IMG/VR virus record: IMGVR_UViG_3300029999_000505
Span: 1-58,997 of that record
DNA length: 58,997 nt
Origin: a virus
Direction: 5' to 3' (one strand)
Part shown: positions 7,425 through 15,247 of the stretch, one piece after another
Layout: each line of letters starts with the position of its first letter
Position numbering within the stretch: the first letter of the stretch is position 1
The notes under the pieces: model-generated
The model's input: the letters and a program-made list of their open reading frames with translations, nothing else
What the model was told of the DNA's origin: nothing
Databases searched by the model: none
Translations under genes and position numbers: made by a program

Positions 7425-8621
7425 CTAGAAGTCCTGGGCGTCGCCGAGCTTGCCTTGGGCTGGTGACGTCGTGCGCTTGCCTTTGGGCGGAATGACCTCA
7501 CCTGTCGGTGTCTTCGGCTTTGCCGCCGTCTCTTCTGTTGCCGGCTTCGTCTCTGCGGCCGGCGCCTTCGTCTCACCCTGGGAGGATTGCGTGTCAGCCG
7601 TGGCGGGTTTTGTCTCAGTCTTTGCCGGTGTTGCGGCGGCGGCCTTAACGGCCAGCTCGGACATGATGACCACTAACCGTGCGATGTCAGAAATGTTGCG
7701 GCCGATCTCGCTTGACAGTTTGGCGTCGTTCCACTTCAGCTTCTTCGCCAACTCGCGGAGTTGAGGAAGTTGTGGAACCTCCTCTTCAGTCGGAAGCGTG
7801 GTCGATACGCGGTAGTCGTCCCAAACAGAGTTGCCTTCACGGATGCCGGTGAAGATGCCGCGCAGCGTGGCAATCTGATCCGGGGTTGTGTCCTTGAGCG
7901 GATGGCCAAGGTAGTCCTCGAGCATTGCAACGTTAACGCCGACAGTGAGAAAGGCATCGGCCAGCTTTGCGCGGACCGCTTCGGGATGCTTGCTTGCTTC
8001 CTCCTTGGTGACCTGACGTGCAACCTCTAGAACCTCGTCGACCAGGTGCGACGGAATTACTTTCAGGATGCAGTTGCGCTCGCCGATGGATGCGTATTTG
8101 TTGCTCAGCTCGCGCATCTCGCGCTCATCGGGCTCAATCCACTCCGTGCTCTTCTCGCGCTTCCCGTTGACGTTGGTCCACTTGGTCCGCTGAATTAGCT
8201 TCTTGAAAGTTGCTTCCGCGAGGCATCGCATGTTCGTTTGCATGTCCCATGCGAAGCTGCGTATCTGGCGGTCGGTGTCGGTCTCACGAATCACCTCAGT
8301 GCCGTAAACCAGGTTGCCCCAGACGCGAGCGCCCTCGCGTGCGATGTATGTCGACGGTCCCGTCACAATGTTTTCAACCCATTCCTTTGTGACCGGATCC
8401 TGCTTCTTGCCACGTGGAAAGCTGTAGGTTGCCTTCTCGGCCAGCCGCGGCGAGGCCTTGACTGCGTTCAGCAAATCTTGGCGAGCCTGTGATTCGCTAC
8501 GCTTGAATCGCTGAGCAACCATGATGGCGGCCTGGGTCTCGGCCTGCACACGTGCTGTACTGCTGGCGATGTTTGCCTCTCCTGGCATCTGGAGGGCTAC
8601 GTTTCCGTTCTCACTGTCCAT
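7425..8621 (-). CDS. Conserved phage recombination-type protein (annealing candidate)
   Basis: 398 residues. The core contains GPSTYIAREGARVWGNLVYG and, later, GERNCILKVIPSHLVDEV. I recall these signatures from a conserved phage protein usually found next to RecB/Cas4-type exonucleases, as here. By position it may be a single-strand annealing protein or recombination mediator, but I cannot identify it as RecT, Erf or Redβ from sequence alone. Residues about 320-398 form a low-complexity Ala/Pro/Thr/Lys tail, probably disordered, as in many ssDNA-binding partners. It overlaps the upstream zinc-finger gene by 11 nt. Confidence 0.65.
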   Translation of the reverse strand: MDSENGNVALQMPGEANIASSTARVQAETQAAIMVAQRFKRSESQARQDLLNAVKASPRLAEKATYSFPRGKKQDPVTKEWVENIVTGPSTYIAREGARVWGNLVYGTEVIRETDTDRQIRSFAWDMQTNMRCLAEATFKKLIQRTKWTNVNGKREKSTEWIEPDEREMRELSNKYASIGERNCILKVIPSHLVDEVLEVARQVTKEEASKHPEAVRAKLADAFLTVGVNVAMLEDYLGHPLKDTTPDQIATLRGIFTGIREGNSVWDDYRVSTTLPTEEEVPQLPQLRELAKKLKWNDAKLSSEIGRNISDIARLVVIMSELAVKAAAATPAKTETKPATADTQSSQGETKAPAAETKPATEETAAKPKTPTGEVIPPKGKRTTSPAQGKLGDAQDF

Positions 8622-8847
8622 TGGCTTGTTCCGATCCTTTGCGCAGGCTGCTACGACGTGGATTCTGAATACAGATCTGCAGGTGGCGGCGCATGTCGCG
8701 CGTGCCGAACGGCAGGGTGCAAAACTTGCAAGGCTTGAACACGCGACGCGCCGGCCGTCCCTGCCTCCACGCCCTACGACTCAACTCAGAGGCTAGGGCC
8801 GACGACGGGATGCCACTCAAATCAACGCTTCCGGTTGCTTCATCCAT
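8611..8847 (-). CDS. Small C2HC zinc-finger protein, first gene of the early operon
   Basis: 78 residues. One zinc-finger-like module, PCKFCTLPFGTRDMRRHLQI followed by C, gives Cys-x2-Cys...His-x3-Cys. Flanking segments are strongly basic. The ATG has AGAGGAAC upstream at suitable spacing. As the first gene of the leftward early operon it could be a DNA-binding regulator. A similar module (KPCKYCGKLFGARELRQH) occurs in the 266-residue protein at 44274-45074. Confidence 0.75.
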   Translation of the reverse strand: MDEATGSVDLSGIPSSALASELSRRAWRQGRPARRVFKPCKFCTLPFGTRDMRRHLQICIQNPRRSSLRKGSEQANGQ

Positions 8848-9229
8848 ATAGTTCCTCTGCTGTCACCTTTTTCCGCTCTGACGTCATCCCTGCTGCCAAC
8901 GCCACATTTCACTAACTTATGCAGTCTGGAGCTGTCTCCGACTAACTGCGGCCATCTAGCTATAGCTCACATAACATGCGTTGTAGCCAATGAAGACGCG
9001 GTGTTGCGCGTCATCGGTGAAAGAGACACTAACATGACGATCCGCTATGTACAAGTTTGCGGTGTAAGTAATAAACGCGCATCCGGTAAACCGTTGTATA
9101 GTCTCAACTAACGGACCTAGCGCATCGTGCAGGATCCTTCATACCGCGCGGCGATTTCCACAGGCTGCATTCATCGGCGAACGGGTGACGGAGCGGCGGG
9201 ATTCGCTCACCCAGAAAACGGAAGGTTGG
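8848..9229. promoter_or_regulatory. Divergent intergenic region with a 10-bp palindrome
   Basis: 382 bp separating the leftward early operon from the rightward late region, so it should hold both promoters. I cannot assign -35/-10 boxes with confidence. A perfect palindrome AGCTATAGCT at 8958-8967 is a candidate operator. No convincing small ORF seen. Confidence 0.4.
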
Positions 9230-9589
9230 ATGTCAAAGCGGGCCGTGCTGTGCGATATAGACGACGTGGAAATCGCTCACGTTTCCTATTCAGAGATGGA
9301 TGACTATATCGAACGCGGCATCGTGGAGCGTCTGACGCCAGTGCGGTCGAAGACGCATCGATTTCGATTACTGCATCCATCTGAGGCGTCAAAGGAGACG
9401 CTTATTCCACACATCAGCCCCTGCAGCTTGCCGGCGAATCTGAGTCGTGAAAATGCCGGTGAAGCTGGTATTCAGGAGGGTTTCTGGGCGCGCCGAAAGG
9501 TGCGTGCGTGGCCAAAGATTGGGACGGTGAAGATCGGTGATCACTGTCCGTTAATTCCTCGCAGACGGCGCCTGGTCGCGCAGGCGTGA
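9230..9589 (+). CDS. Hypothetical protein, first gene of the rightward region
   Basis: 119 residues from ATG 9230, preferred over an upstream GTG at 9185 because GGAAGG lies just ahead. The first 50 residues (MSKRAVLCDIDDVEIAHVSY) look folded; the rest is basic and poorly structured. No family recognised. It is directly followed by the membrane-protein gene (TGAATG), so it could be part of the lysis cassette or a regulator. Confidence 0.55.
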   Translation: MSKRAVLCDIDDVEIAHVSYSEMDDYIERGIVERLTPVRSKTHRFRLLHPSEASKETLIPHISPCSLPANLSRENAGEAGIQEGFWARRKVRAWPKIGTVKIGDHCPLIPRRRRLVAQA

Positions 9590-10150
9590 ATGTACAAAGC
9601 ACTTGCGAGTTACATGACGCGTCGGCATCTGGTCATCTGGCGGATGCTTCGTGAGAGTAGGGTTGTGGATCGCGTGAAGCTTGGGCTAATGGTGACGTCC
9701 CTGGTACTGTGCAGCGGGGCAGCTGGATCCGCAGTAGGCGCGTCGTTTCTGATGGAGCCGCGTAAGCACCTAAAGGTGAATACAAGCCTGTTCATGCAGG
9801 CCGTAGCGCCGCCTGAAACTCGCACCGTGGTGGTTGGCGGCCCAAGCACAGAGACGACGCTAGCTATCGACGGTGTCAAGCTGGATCAGCTTACCCAGCA
9901 GAACTCGACGTCGATCGATGATCGCCACACGATTCATGACCAGATTGCGGCAATCGCTACGGTGGAGGTGAATCACTACAACCTGCTTAGCGACAGGCTG
10001 AACGTTAACGATGCGAGAGTGACTAGCATAGGTTGGGTGCTCGGGACTCTCTTTACGATGTCACAGGGGATTGTTTTGTTTTTTCACCTGGACAGACGCA
10101 GGCAAAACACCCGAACTGCTTCGTCGCGCAGAAGGCGGGTCGGCGAGTAG
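9590..10150 (+). CDS. Two-helix membrane protein, holin candidate
   Basis: 186 residues. A basic N-terminus is followed by a hydrophobic helix at about 31-54 (LGLMVTSLVLCSGAAGSAVG), a polar central segment of about 85 residues, and a second helix near 143-163 (GWVLGTLFTMSQGIVLFF), then a basic tail. It sits directly before the lysozyme gene, where holins normally lie. The long central segment is unusual for a canonical holin, so a pinholin partner or another envelope protein is possible. Confidence 0.55.
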   Translation: MYKALASYMTRRHLVIWRMLRESRVVDRVKLGLMVTSLVLCSGAAGSAVGASFLMEPRKHLKVNTSLFMQAVAPPETRTVVVGGPSTETTLAIDGVKLDQLTQQNSTSIDDRHTIHDQIAAIATVEVNHYNLLSDRLNVNDARVTSIGWVLGTLFTMSQGIVLFFHLDRRRQNTRTASSRRRRVGE

Positions 10151-10170
10151 AAGAGAGCAATCCTGCAAAA

Positions 10171-10722
10171 ATGTATATCGATACTGCCGTCACTGCAATT
10201 GCCGGGTTTGAAGGGCGTGTCCACTGGATGTATCTGGACACGGAGGGAAACGTCACCGTTGGCGTCGGCGAGGAACTTGCCAGCCCCGAGGCAGCAATCA
10301 AATTTCCGTTTCGTCGGCAGACCGCCGAGCTTGCGGAAACCCCTGAGATCATCGCTGAGTACGCGCTCGTAAAGCTCATGAAGCCTGGTCTGGTGGCCAG
10401 CGCTTATCGTCGCATGTCGTCACTGCTATTGGACGACATCGCGATCACTCAGACTCTTCGGTTCACCGTCACCGAATACGCAGAAGAGCTCACAAAGCTA
10501 TTCCCGTTATTTCCTGGATTTCCCGATTCGGCAAAGGTCGGTTTGCTGGATATGCAATTCAATATGGGCATCAATCGCCTGCGGAAAGACTTTCCAGACT
10601 TCTGCAACGCGGTCAATTCACTGAGGTGGCCGGTAGCTGCGATGCAGTGTCACCGGGCCGCTGTGTCTGCGGCACGCAACGCTTGGACAGCAGAGCAGTT
10701 CGTTAAATGCGGGACGTTCTAA
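10171..10722 (+). CDS. Endolysin, T4-type lysozyme
   Basis: 183 residues from ATG 10171. The N-terminus shows the T4 lysozyme catalytic triad at the same spacing as T4 (E11/D20/T26): E14 in FEGRVHW, D23 in YLDTEGN and T29 in VTVGVG. The C-terminal part, GLLDMQFNMGINRLRKDF, matches the conserved helix with an N-x-G motif. It should cleave the MurNAc-GlcNAc bond in peptidoglycan. No signal peptide, so release would need a holin. Its 3' end overlaps the HNH gene by 16 nt. Confidence 0.85.
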   Translation: MYIDTAVTAIAGFEGRVHWMYLDTEGNVTVGVGEELASPEAAIKFPFRRQTAELAETPEIIAEYALVKLMKPGLVASAYRRMSSLLLDDIAITQTLRFTVTEYAEELTKLFPLFPGFPDSAKVGLLDMQFNMGINRLRKDFPDFCNAVNSLRWPVAAMQCHRAAVSAARNAWTAEQFVKCGTF

Positions 10723-11192
10723 AGCAGCTTCTTCCGCGGCGCATTCCAAAGCGGCCCTGTTCCACGCCTGGTTGCGCTGAAACGACGGAGCACGGATCAC
10801 GATGTCCAGGATGTCAAAAGCTTTACCAGCAGCAGCAGGACGAACGTAGACAGTCACCGTCAAGGCGCGGTTACGACGCCGATCACAACAGGCTTCGCAT
10901 TCTTGCCTTTCTTAGAGACGGGTGGCGCTGCGTTGATTGCGGCTGGGAACCAGACACTGTACGCGACTTCAGGCTTTACGGTCTTGGAGAGCCGGCGCGC
11001 GAAGTCATTCTCGAGGAACTGCGGATTAGATGGACCCGCGGTGAGCGTCATCTGCATGGCGATCACCAGATTCCTATACAGGACCGGCCAGAGTCCCGGC
11101 TCGATCTTGACAACTATCGAACGCGCTGCAACGAGTGCCACAGCGCAAAAACAATGCGTGAATCAGTATCCACGCTTCACAGAAAGTTCTAA
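10707..11192 (+). CDS. HNH endonuclease with N-terminal zinc knuckle
   Basis: 161 residues. The N-terminal CSTPGC...CPGC looks like a zinc knuckle (residues ~18-36). The HNH domain follows: RRGYDADHNRLRI, a CVDC pair, HGDH, then NYRTRCNECHSAK. HNH proteins of this kind are common near phage packaging genes, where some stimulate terminase cleavage. The terminase lies 4 kb downstream here, so this role is only an inference. Confidence 0.85.
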   Translation: MRDVLKQLLPRRIPKRPCSTPGCAETTEHGSRCPGCQKLYQQQQDERRQSPSRRGYDADHNRLRILAFLRDGWRCVDCGWEPDTVRDFRLYGLGEPAREVILEELRIRWTRGERHLHGDHQIPIQDRPESRLDLDNYRTRCNECHSAKTMRESVSTLHRKF

Positions 11193-11195
11193 ATC

Positions 11196-11525
11196 ATGGA
11201 ACTTGTCGTTCTCTTACACCGAAAGGATCTAAATCGCATCATGGGACAAATCGACGATCTAAACGCAGCAGTAACAGTGATCCAGAACGGCATCAGCACG
11301 TTGACAACCGAAGTGCAAGAAGTCATCTCTGACTTCCAGACAGCGGAAGCTGCTCTGGCAGCAGGCTCACCAGATGTTGATCTCAGCGGCCCGATTTCTG
11401 CACTCACCACCATCGCGTCTAATCTAAGCGGACTAAACAGTCAGCTTGCGGCTGCGATTCCTGTCGCGTCGTCACCCGTTCCTCCTCCACCGCCCGCCGC
11501 GCCTATTATTCCTGTCGGCGCCTAA
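11196..11525 (+). CDS. Hypothetical coiled-coil protein with Pro-rich tail
   Basis: 109 residues from ATG 11196 (internal ATG 11241 also possible). Residues about 16-90 are regular amphipathic heptads; the tail is PPPPPAAP. No family known. Similar short coiled-coil proteins with proline tails occur near phage lysis and packaging genes. Weak ribosome binding site at both candidate starts. Confidence 0.55.
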   Translation: MELVVLLHRKDLNRIMGQIDDLNAAVTVIQNGISTLTTEVQEVISDFQTAEAALAAGSPDVDLSGPISALTTIASNLSGLNSQLAAAIPVASSPVPPPPPAAPIIPVGA

Positions 11526-11597
11526 AAGCATTCGAGGCAATCCAGGGGCGTGTGTGTGTCATGGCATGCGCCTCTGATGAAAAGGACGGCGCACAAC

Positions 11598-12077
11598 ATG
11601 GAGTTCTTTCATCACCAACATAATGCGTCGACAGTGAATGTCGTCCCAACTCCGGGAGTAAACGTCACGATGACTACCGAAACACTGTTACAGAAGATCG
11701 AAGGTGGCGAAAAGAAGTTCATCTCCGTTCTTGAACAGGCTGGCAAGGATGCGGAAAAGGGTCTGGTGTTCGCGCAGAAGTACGCGCTGCCGCTGGCATC
11801 GTTGGCTGGCATCTTGTTCCCTGCGGCCGCGCCTGGCGCCACTGCGGTGGTCACCGCTGTAGGCTTGATCCAGAACGCGGTGCTTGAGGTTAAGGCAAAG
11901 GCCTCGGCGTTGCCTACTGGACTGACACCAGCACAGATGCTGGCAGACGAGATACAGCTTGTCGAGCCTGCTGTTGTCTCCCTGCTCGCGTCTGAGCACA
12001 TCACAATTGACAGCGCCGAACTGGCGGCCAAGGTGCAAGCTGTGGTTGCCATCCTCAACAGTCAGGCGGTGCTATAG
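11598..12077 (+). CDS. Hypothetical Ala-rich protein with a hydrophobic centre
   Basis: 159 residues from ATG 11598, chosen for the AAAGGACGG upstream; ATG 11670 is an alternative. Residues about 60-95 are hydrophobic (LASLAGILFPAAAPGATAVV) and could enter a membrane; the rest is helical. It stops directly before the next ATG (TAGATG). Function unknown; a membrane-active accessory of the lysis region is possible. Confidence 0.5.
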   Translation: MEFFHHQHNASTVNVVPTPGVNVTMTTETLLQKIEGGEKKFISVLEQAGKDAEKGLVFAQKYALPLASLAGILFPAAAPGATAVVTAVGLIQNAVLEVKAKASALPTGLTPAQMLADEIQLVEPAVVSLLASEHITIDSAELAAKVQAVVAILNSQAVL

Positions 12078-12374
12078 ATGCCGCCGCTTCTGCAGTACGA
12101 CCCCACCGGCGCAACGTTCTCACCTATCCCAGCGGAGGAGTATAAAAAGCTGGTCGCGACGTTGGGCACAAACTCGAAGGTCACCAAGCTTGTAAGCAGC
12201 GGTGACACCGGCTCGTGTGAAGTGCAGGGCGTTGACTTCGCGTGGGCCTACTACGACGCCACTGCAAGCCTAAAGGTGACAATCACTGCGAAGCACGGCC
12301 TGTTCGTTGCGCACGTTCCGAACGCTACCATCTTCGATCACCTAAACGACGAGTTCATGTCCTCGCTCGCCTAA
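12078..12374 (+). CDS. Hypothetical protein
   Basis: 98 residues, compact alpha/beta composition, no membrane segment or metal motif. Starts immediately after the upstream stop. No family recognised. Followed by 209 nt without a gene (12375-12583) containing a G-rich tract at about 12470-12483 but no clear terminator. Confidence 0.55.
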   Translation: MPPLLQYDPTGATFSPIPAEEYKKLVATLGTNSKVTKLVSSGDTGSCEVQGVDFAWAYYDATASLKVTITAKHGLFVAHVPNATIFDHLNDEFMSSLA

Positions 12375-12583
12375 GCGCACCAGCAATCCTCGTTGACCTC
12401 GCCACTGAGCCTCTGGGCACACGGACGGGGCCACAAGTAGGCCCAGCGGAGACCCTGCGCCCATGCAAGGGGGGAGGGGGGGTCAAATCTCTACAATGCC
12501 CGACCCTGTACCGCACTGCAAGCCATCCGCAAACTTTCGCAGGTTTACAACTTTGTTTCTTCCCCGAGAGTTGGTCAAGGAAA

Positions 12584-13210
12584 ATGCCGGTCGCTTCAAG
12601 GTCAATCAGTAAGGCTGTCGCAAAGAGAAAGCAGTCGGCGAGAGCGGTCCCAGTTGTCGGGACTCTGCAACTCACCGACCTGATCCCAGACAAGCGGAAC
12701 GCCAACCGGGGCACCAAGCGCGGGGGCGAGCTGGTCGCGTCATCACTGCGCGACTATGGCGCCGGTCGTTCCATTCTCCTCGACAAGCACGGGCGGGTTA
12801 TTGCCGGGAACAAGACGGCGATGCAGGCGGGTAAGGCGGGTTTCGCCGACGTGCTGGTGGTGAAGACGCGCGGCAAGCAACTGGTCGCCGTGCAGCGCAT
12901 GGATCTGGACCTGGATGTGGACGACGCGGCGAAGGCGCTGGCGATCGCGGACAACAGGACCGGCGAGGTCTCACTGGAATGGGATGCCGAGATTCTCAAG
13001 GACATGGCCGGCGAAGTAGACCTTGCCCAGTTCTGGACAAGCGACGAGCTGAGCAAGCTATTCGGCGAGGCCAGCCCGCTGCAGGGGATGACGCAGGAGC
13101 AAGGGCTATCCTATCGCGTCATTGTCGAATGCGATGGGGAGAAGCATCAGGCCACGATCATGCAACAGCTTGAGGCCCAGGGGTTGAAATGCCAGCTATT
13201 GATTTCGTAG
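12584..13210 (+). CDS. ParB/Srx-fold domain protein
   Basis: 208 residues from ATG 12584, preceded by AAGGA. Motifs follow the ParB-like pattern: LIPDKRNANRGTKRG, the GNKTAMQAG box in place of GHRR, and ALAIADNRTGEVSLEWD. The fold is shared by ParB CTPases, sulfiredoxins and several phage enzymes acting on nucleotides or DNA bases. It overlaps the ABC-ATPase/GNAT gene by 22 nt, so the two are coupled and probably act together. A role in partition is unlikely in this setting; DNA modification or packaging regulation is a better guess. Confidence 0.75.
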   Translation: MPVASRSISKAVAKRKQSARAVPVVGTLQLTDLIPDKRNANRGTKRGGELVASSLRDYGAGRSILLDKHGRVIAGNKTAMQAGKAGFADVLVVKTRGKQLVAVQRMDLDLDVDDAAKALAIADNRTGEVSLEWDAEILKDMAGEVDLAQFWTSDELSKLFGEASPLQGMTQEQGLSYRVIVECDGEKHQATIMQQLEAQGLKCQLLIS

Positions 13211-14322
13211 TCGAATCTCAGATCGACCGCACCGTTCGCGTGAAGCAACTAGAAGCAATGTTTGACGTGCCGGCCGCGGAGCGAGCGCGCATCGCGTTCA
13301 AAGGCGACTGTCCCGTTGAGACGTTCGACTGGAACGTCGGACTCATCGTCGGTCCCTCGGGCTGCGGTAAGTCGTCCATTCTCTCGCGGCTGTTCGCAGC
13401 GCCTGTGCAGCTCACCTGGAAGGCCAAGAGCGTCGTGGATGACTTCGACCCTGCGCACTCCATGCAGGACATTTCGGAGATATGTCAGTCGGTCGGCTTC
13501 AACACGATCCCGGCGTGGATGCGACCATACGCGGTCTTATCGAACGGCGAGAAGTTTCGCGTGGAACTGGCGCGGCGTCTGCTGACAAGCGAGGCGCTGA
13601 TAGCCATGGATGAGTTCACCTCGGTGGTCGATCGCCAGGTGGCGCAGATCGGCGCGCATGCCGTTCAGAAGTATGTGCGTAAGCGTGGCAAGCCGCGGTT
13701 CGTGGCGGCGTCGTGTCACTATGACATCCTCGATTGGTTGCAGCCCGATTGGGTGCTGGAGCCAGCGACCATGCACTTTGCGCGGAGGTCACTTCAACGA
13801 CGGCCACCCATTGACATTGAGATTCGTCGCGTCCGATACGAATACTGGGCCCTCTTCGCGCCGTTTCACTATTTGACGGCGGATCTGAATCACGCTGCAG
13901 TCTGCTATTGCCTTTACGCCAACGGGCAGCCTGCCGCGTTCGCCGGCGTTCTGCATCGACCACACCCAAAAGTAAAGAACATCAAGGGGCTCTCGCGTCT
14001 CGTAACGCTGCCTGATTGGCAGGGACTGGGGCTGGCGATGATTCTTGCTGAGAAGCTCGGCGCTGCCTATCGCTCGGCTGGATTTCGCTTCCGGACCTAC
14101 CCGGCGCACCCGGCGCTGATTCGTGCGTTCGGCAAGTGGCCCCAGCACTGGTCACTAGAGAAACGAGCCGGGACATACAGCCCACGCGAGGGGAGAAGCT
14201 CGACGTTGCAGAGCGCAGATAAGGAGCACGCGCCAGGCTTCGGGGGGCGCCCCTGCGCCACTTTCGAGTATGTTGGCGCGCCTATGGAAAGAGCGGAAGC
14301 TCAGGAGTTTCTGGCGGCGTAG
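13189..14322 (+). CDS. ABC-type ATPase fused to a GNAT acyltransferase domain
   Basis: 377 residues. N-terminal ATPase: Walker A GPSGCGKS (55-62), ABC signature-like LSNGEKF (117-123), Walker B LIAMDE (137-142). C-terminal GNAT-like domain about 205-310, with FHYLTADLNHAA, AFAGVLHRPHP and the acyl-CoA loop-like LPDWQGLGLAMILAEKL. There are no membrane segments, so it is not a transporter. Fusions of this type occur in phages beside ParB-like genes. The GNAT fold is also used by Mu Mom, which modifies adenine, so base modification is a hypothesis. The 3' end overlaps the opposite-strand ASCH gene by 41 nt. Confidence 0.85.
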   Translation: MPAIDFVVESQIDRTVRVKQLEAMFDVPAAERARIAFKGDCPVETFDWNVGLIVGPSGCGKSSILSRLFAAPVQLTWKAKSVVDDFDPAHSMQDISEICQSVGFNTIPAWMRPYAVLSNGEKFRVELARRLLTSEALIAMDEFTSVVDRQVAQIGAHAVQKYVRKRGKPRFVAASCHYDILDWLQPDWVLEPATMHFARRSLQRRPPIDIEIRRVRYEYWALFAPFHYLTADLNHAAVCYCLYANGQPAAFAGVLHRPHPKVKNIKGLSRLVTLPDWQGLGLAMILAEKLGAAYRSAGFRFRTYPAHPALIRAFGKWPQHWSLEKRAGTYSPREGRSSTLQSADKEHAPGFGGRPCATFEYVGAPMERAEAQEFLAA

Positions 14323-14689
14323 CTGGCAGCAAGAGGGAGACGGCGTAGAGACCTTGCGCGCCTCTTCGACTGATGGGATGTTCAAGACGGCGGGGGTTGC
14401 GCAGCAACCAGTGGTAGTGGCCAGGGTCGGCCCACATCGAAGTGGACGTGCGGATGCAGCCCGTGAGTTCGACCGTCCCAATAATGGCAGAGCGTCTCAG
14501 TCTATGCGGGTTCAGCAGAAGCGTTCCGCAGATGTCGGCATCCACCTGTGCCCCAGCGTGAATCGCCAGGAGGCCGCGGTACGGGGTCCCCCAGGTGCGG
14601 TTCTCTACATCCTTGCCGAGAGCGAAGATGGCCTCGGCCCAGTGCGCGTGAAGCGTGATGCATTTGCAGAGTGTTTCGGTGCCTGTCAC
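14282..14689 (-). CDS. ASCH/PUA-like domain protein on the opposite strand
   Basis: 135 residues from a GTG at 14689. The N-terminal half has the ASCH pattern: CITLHAHWAEAIFALGKDVE, then NRTWGTPYRGLLAIHAG. ASCH domains have a PUA-like RNA- or nucleotide-binding barrel and are common in phages. It is the only leftward gene inside the rightward late region, between the ABC-GNAT gene and the small terminase, so it looks like an independently acquired gene. It lacks a clear ribosome binding site. Confidence 0.75.
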   Translation of the reverse strand: MTGTETLCKCITLHAHWAEAIFALGKDVENRTWGTPYRGLLAIHAGAQVDADICGTLLLNPHRLRRSAIIGTVELTGCIRTSTSMWADPGHYHWLLRNPRRLEHPISRRGAQGLYAVSLLLPATPPETPELPLFP

Positions 14690-14728
14690 AGAGTTCAGTT
14701 TATCTCAGCGGATGGAATCAGGGGGGGT

Positions 14729-15247
14729 ATGGGTTTACGTGGTCCAGCACCGAAGCCGACAGCCGTCCGGAAGCTCGAAGGCAACCCGTCGCGCCGCCCG
14801 TTGCCGGAGAATGAGCCGCAGTATGCGCTAGGTGTGCCGACGAGACCAAAGAAGATGAGCCGCCAGGCGAGAGCTGTCTGGGATGAGCTTGTCGGGGAGA
14901 TGCAGTACACGGGGCTGCTCTGTCATGTCGACCAGCGAGCTCTGTGGCAGCTGGCCGAAGATGAAGCCATTCTCTCCGAGGTCTACTCCGGCATCTGGCA
15001 GATGGTCGCTGCACTCGAGAAGAAAGCCCGCGAGGAGAAAAAGAAGATCCCCGGCGGCGCTCTCTTCGCGATTCTGAACATGACCAGCGGCCGGCTTGCC
15101 ATGAGCGCCATTCGCAGTCTCGCCAACCGCGTCATCATTGAGCGCCGCGAGTTTGGTCTGACTCCCTCGTCGCGCTCGCGCATCGAGAGTAACCCAGACG
15201 GGGCACGCGGGATCGTAGACCCGCTTGAGCTGAAGCTGTGTGGGTAG
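14729..15247 (+). CDS. terS: Terminase small subunit, P27 family
   Basis: 172 residues from ATG 14729 behind AGGGGGGG. The opening MGLRGPAPKPTAVRKLEGN is the hallmark of P27-family small terminases. The central helical part (SRQARAVWDELVGEM) and the basic C-terminus follow. It recognises the packaging site and hands DNA to the large subunit. It overlaps the large terminase start (GTG 15240). Confidence 0.92.
   Translation: MGLRGPAPKPTAVRKLEGNPSRRPLPENEPQYALGVPTRPKKMSRQARAVWDELVGEMQYTGLLCHVDQRALWQLAEDEAILSEVYSGIWQMVAALEKKAREEKKKIPGGALFAILNMTSGRLAMSAIRSLANRVIIERREFGLTPSSRSRIESNPDGARGIVDPLELKLCG

Noticed and set aside
12470-12483. G-quadruplex
   Set aside because: Only two G runs separated by one A; four runs are needed.
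13189-14322. ABC transporter ATPase
   Set aside because: No membrane partner; fused to a GNAT-like domain and coupled to a ParB-like gene.
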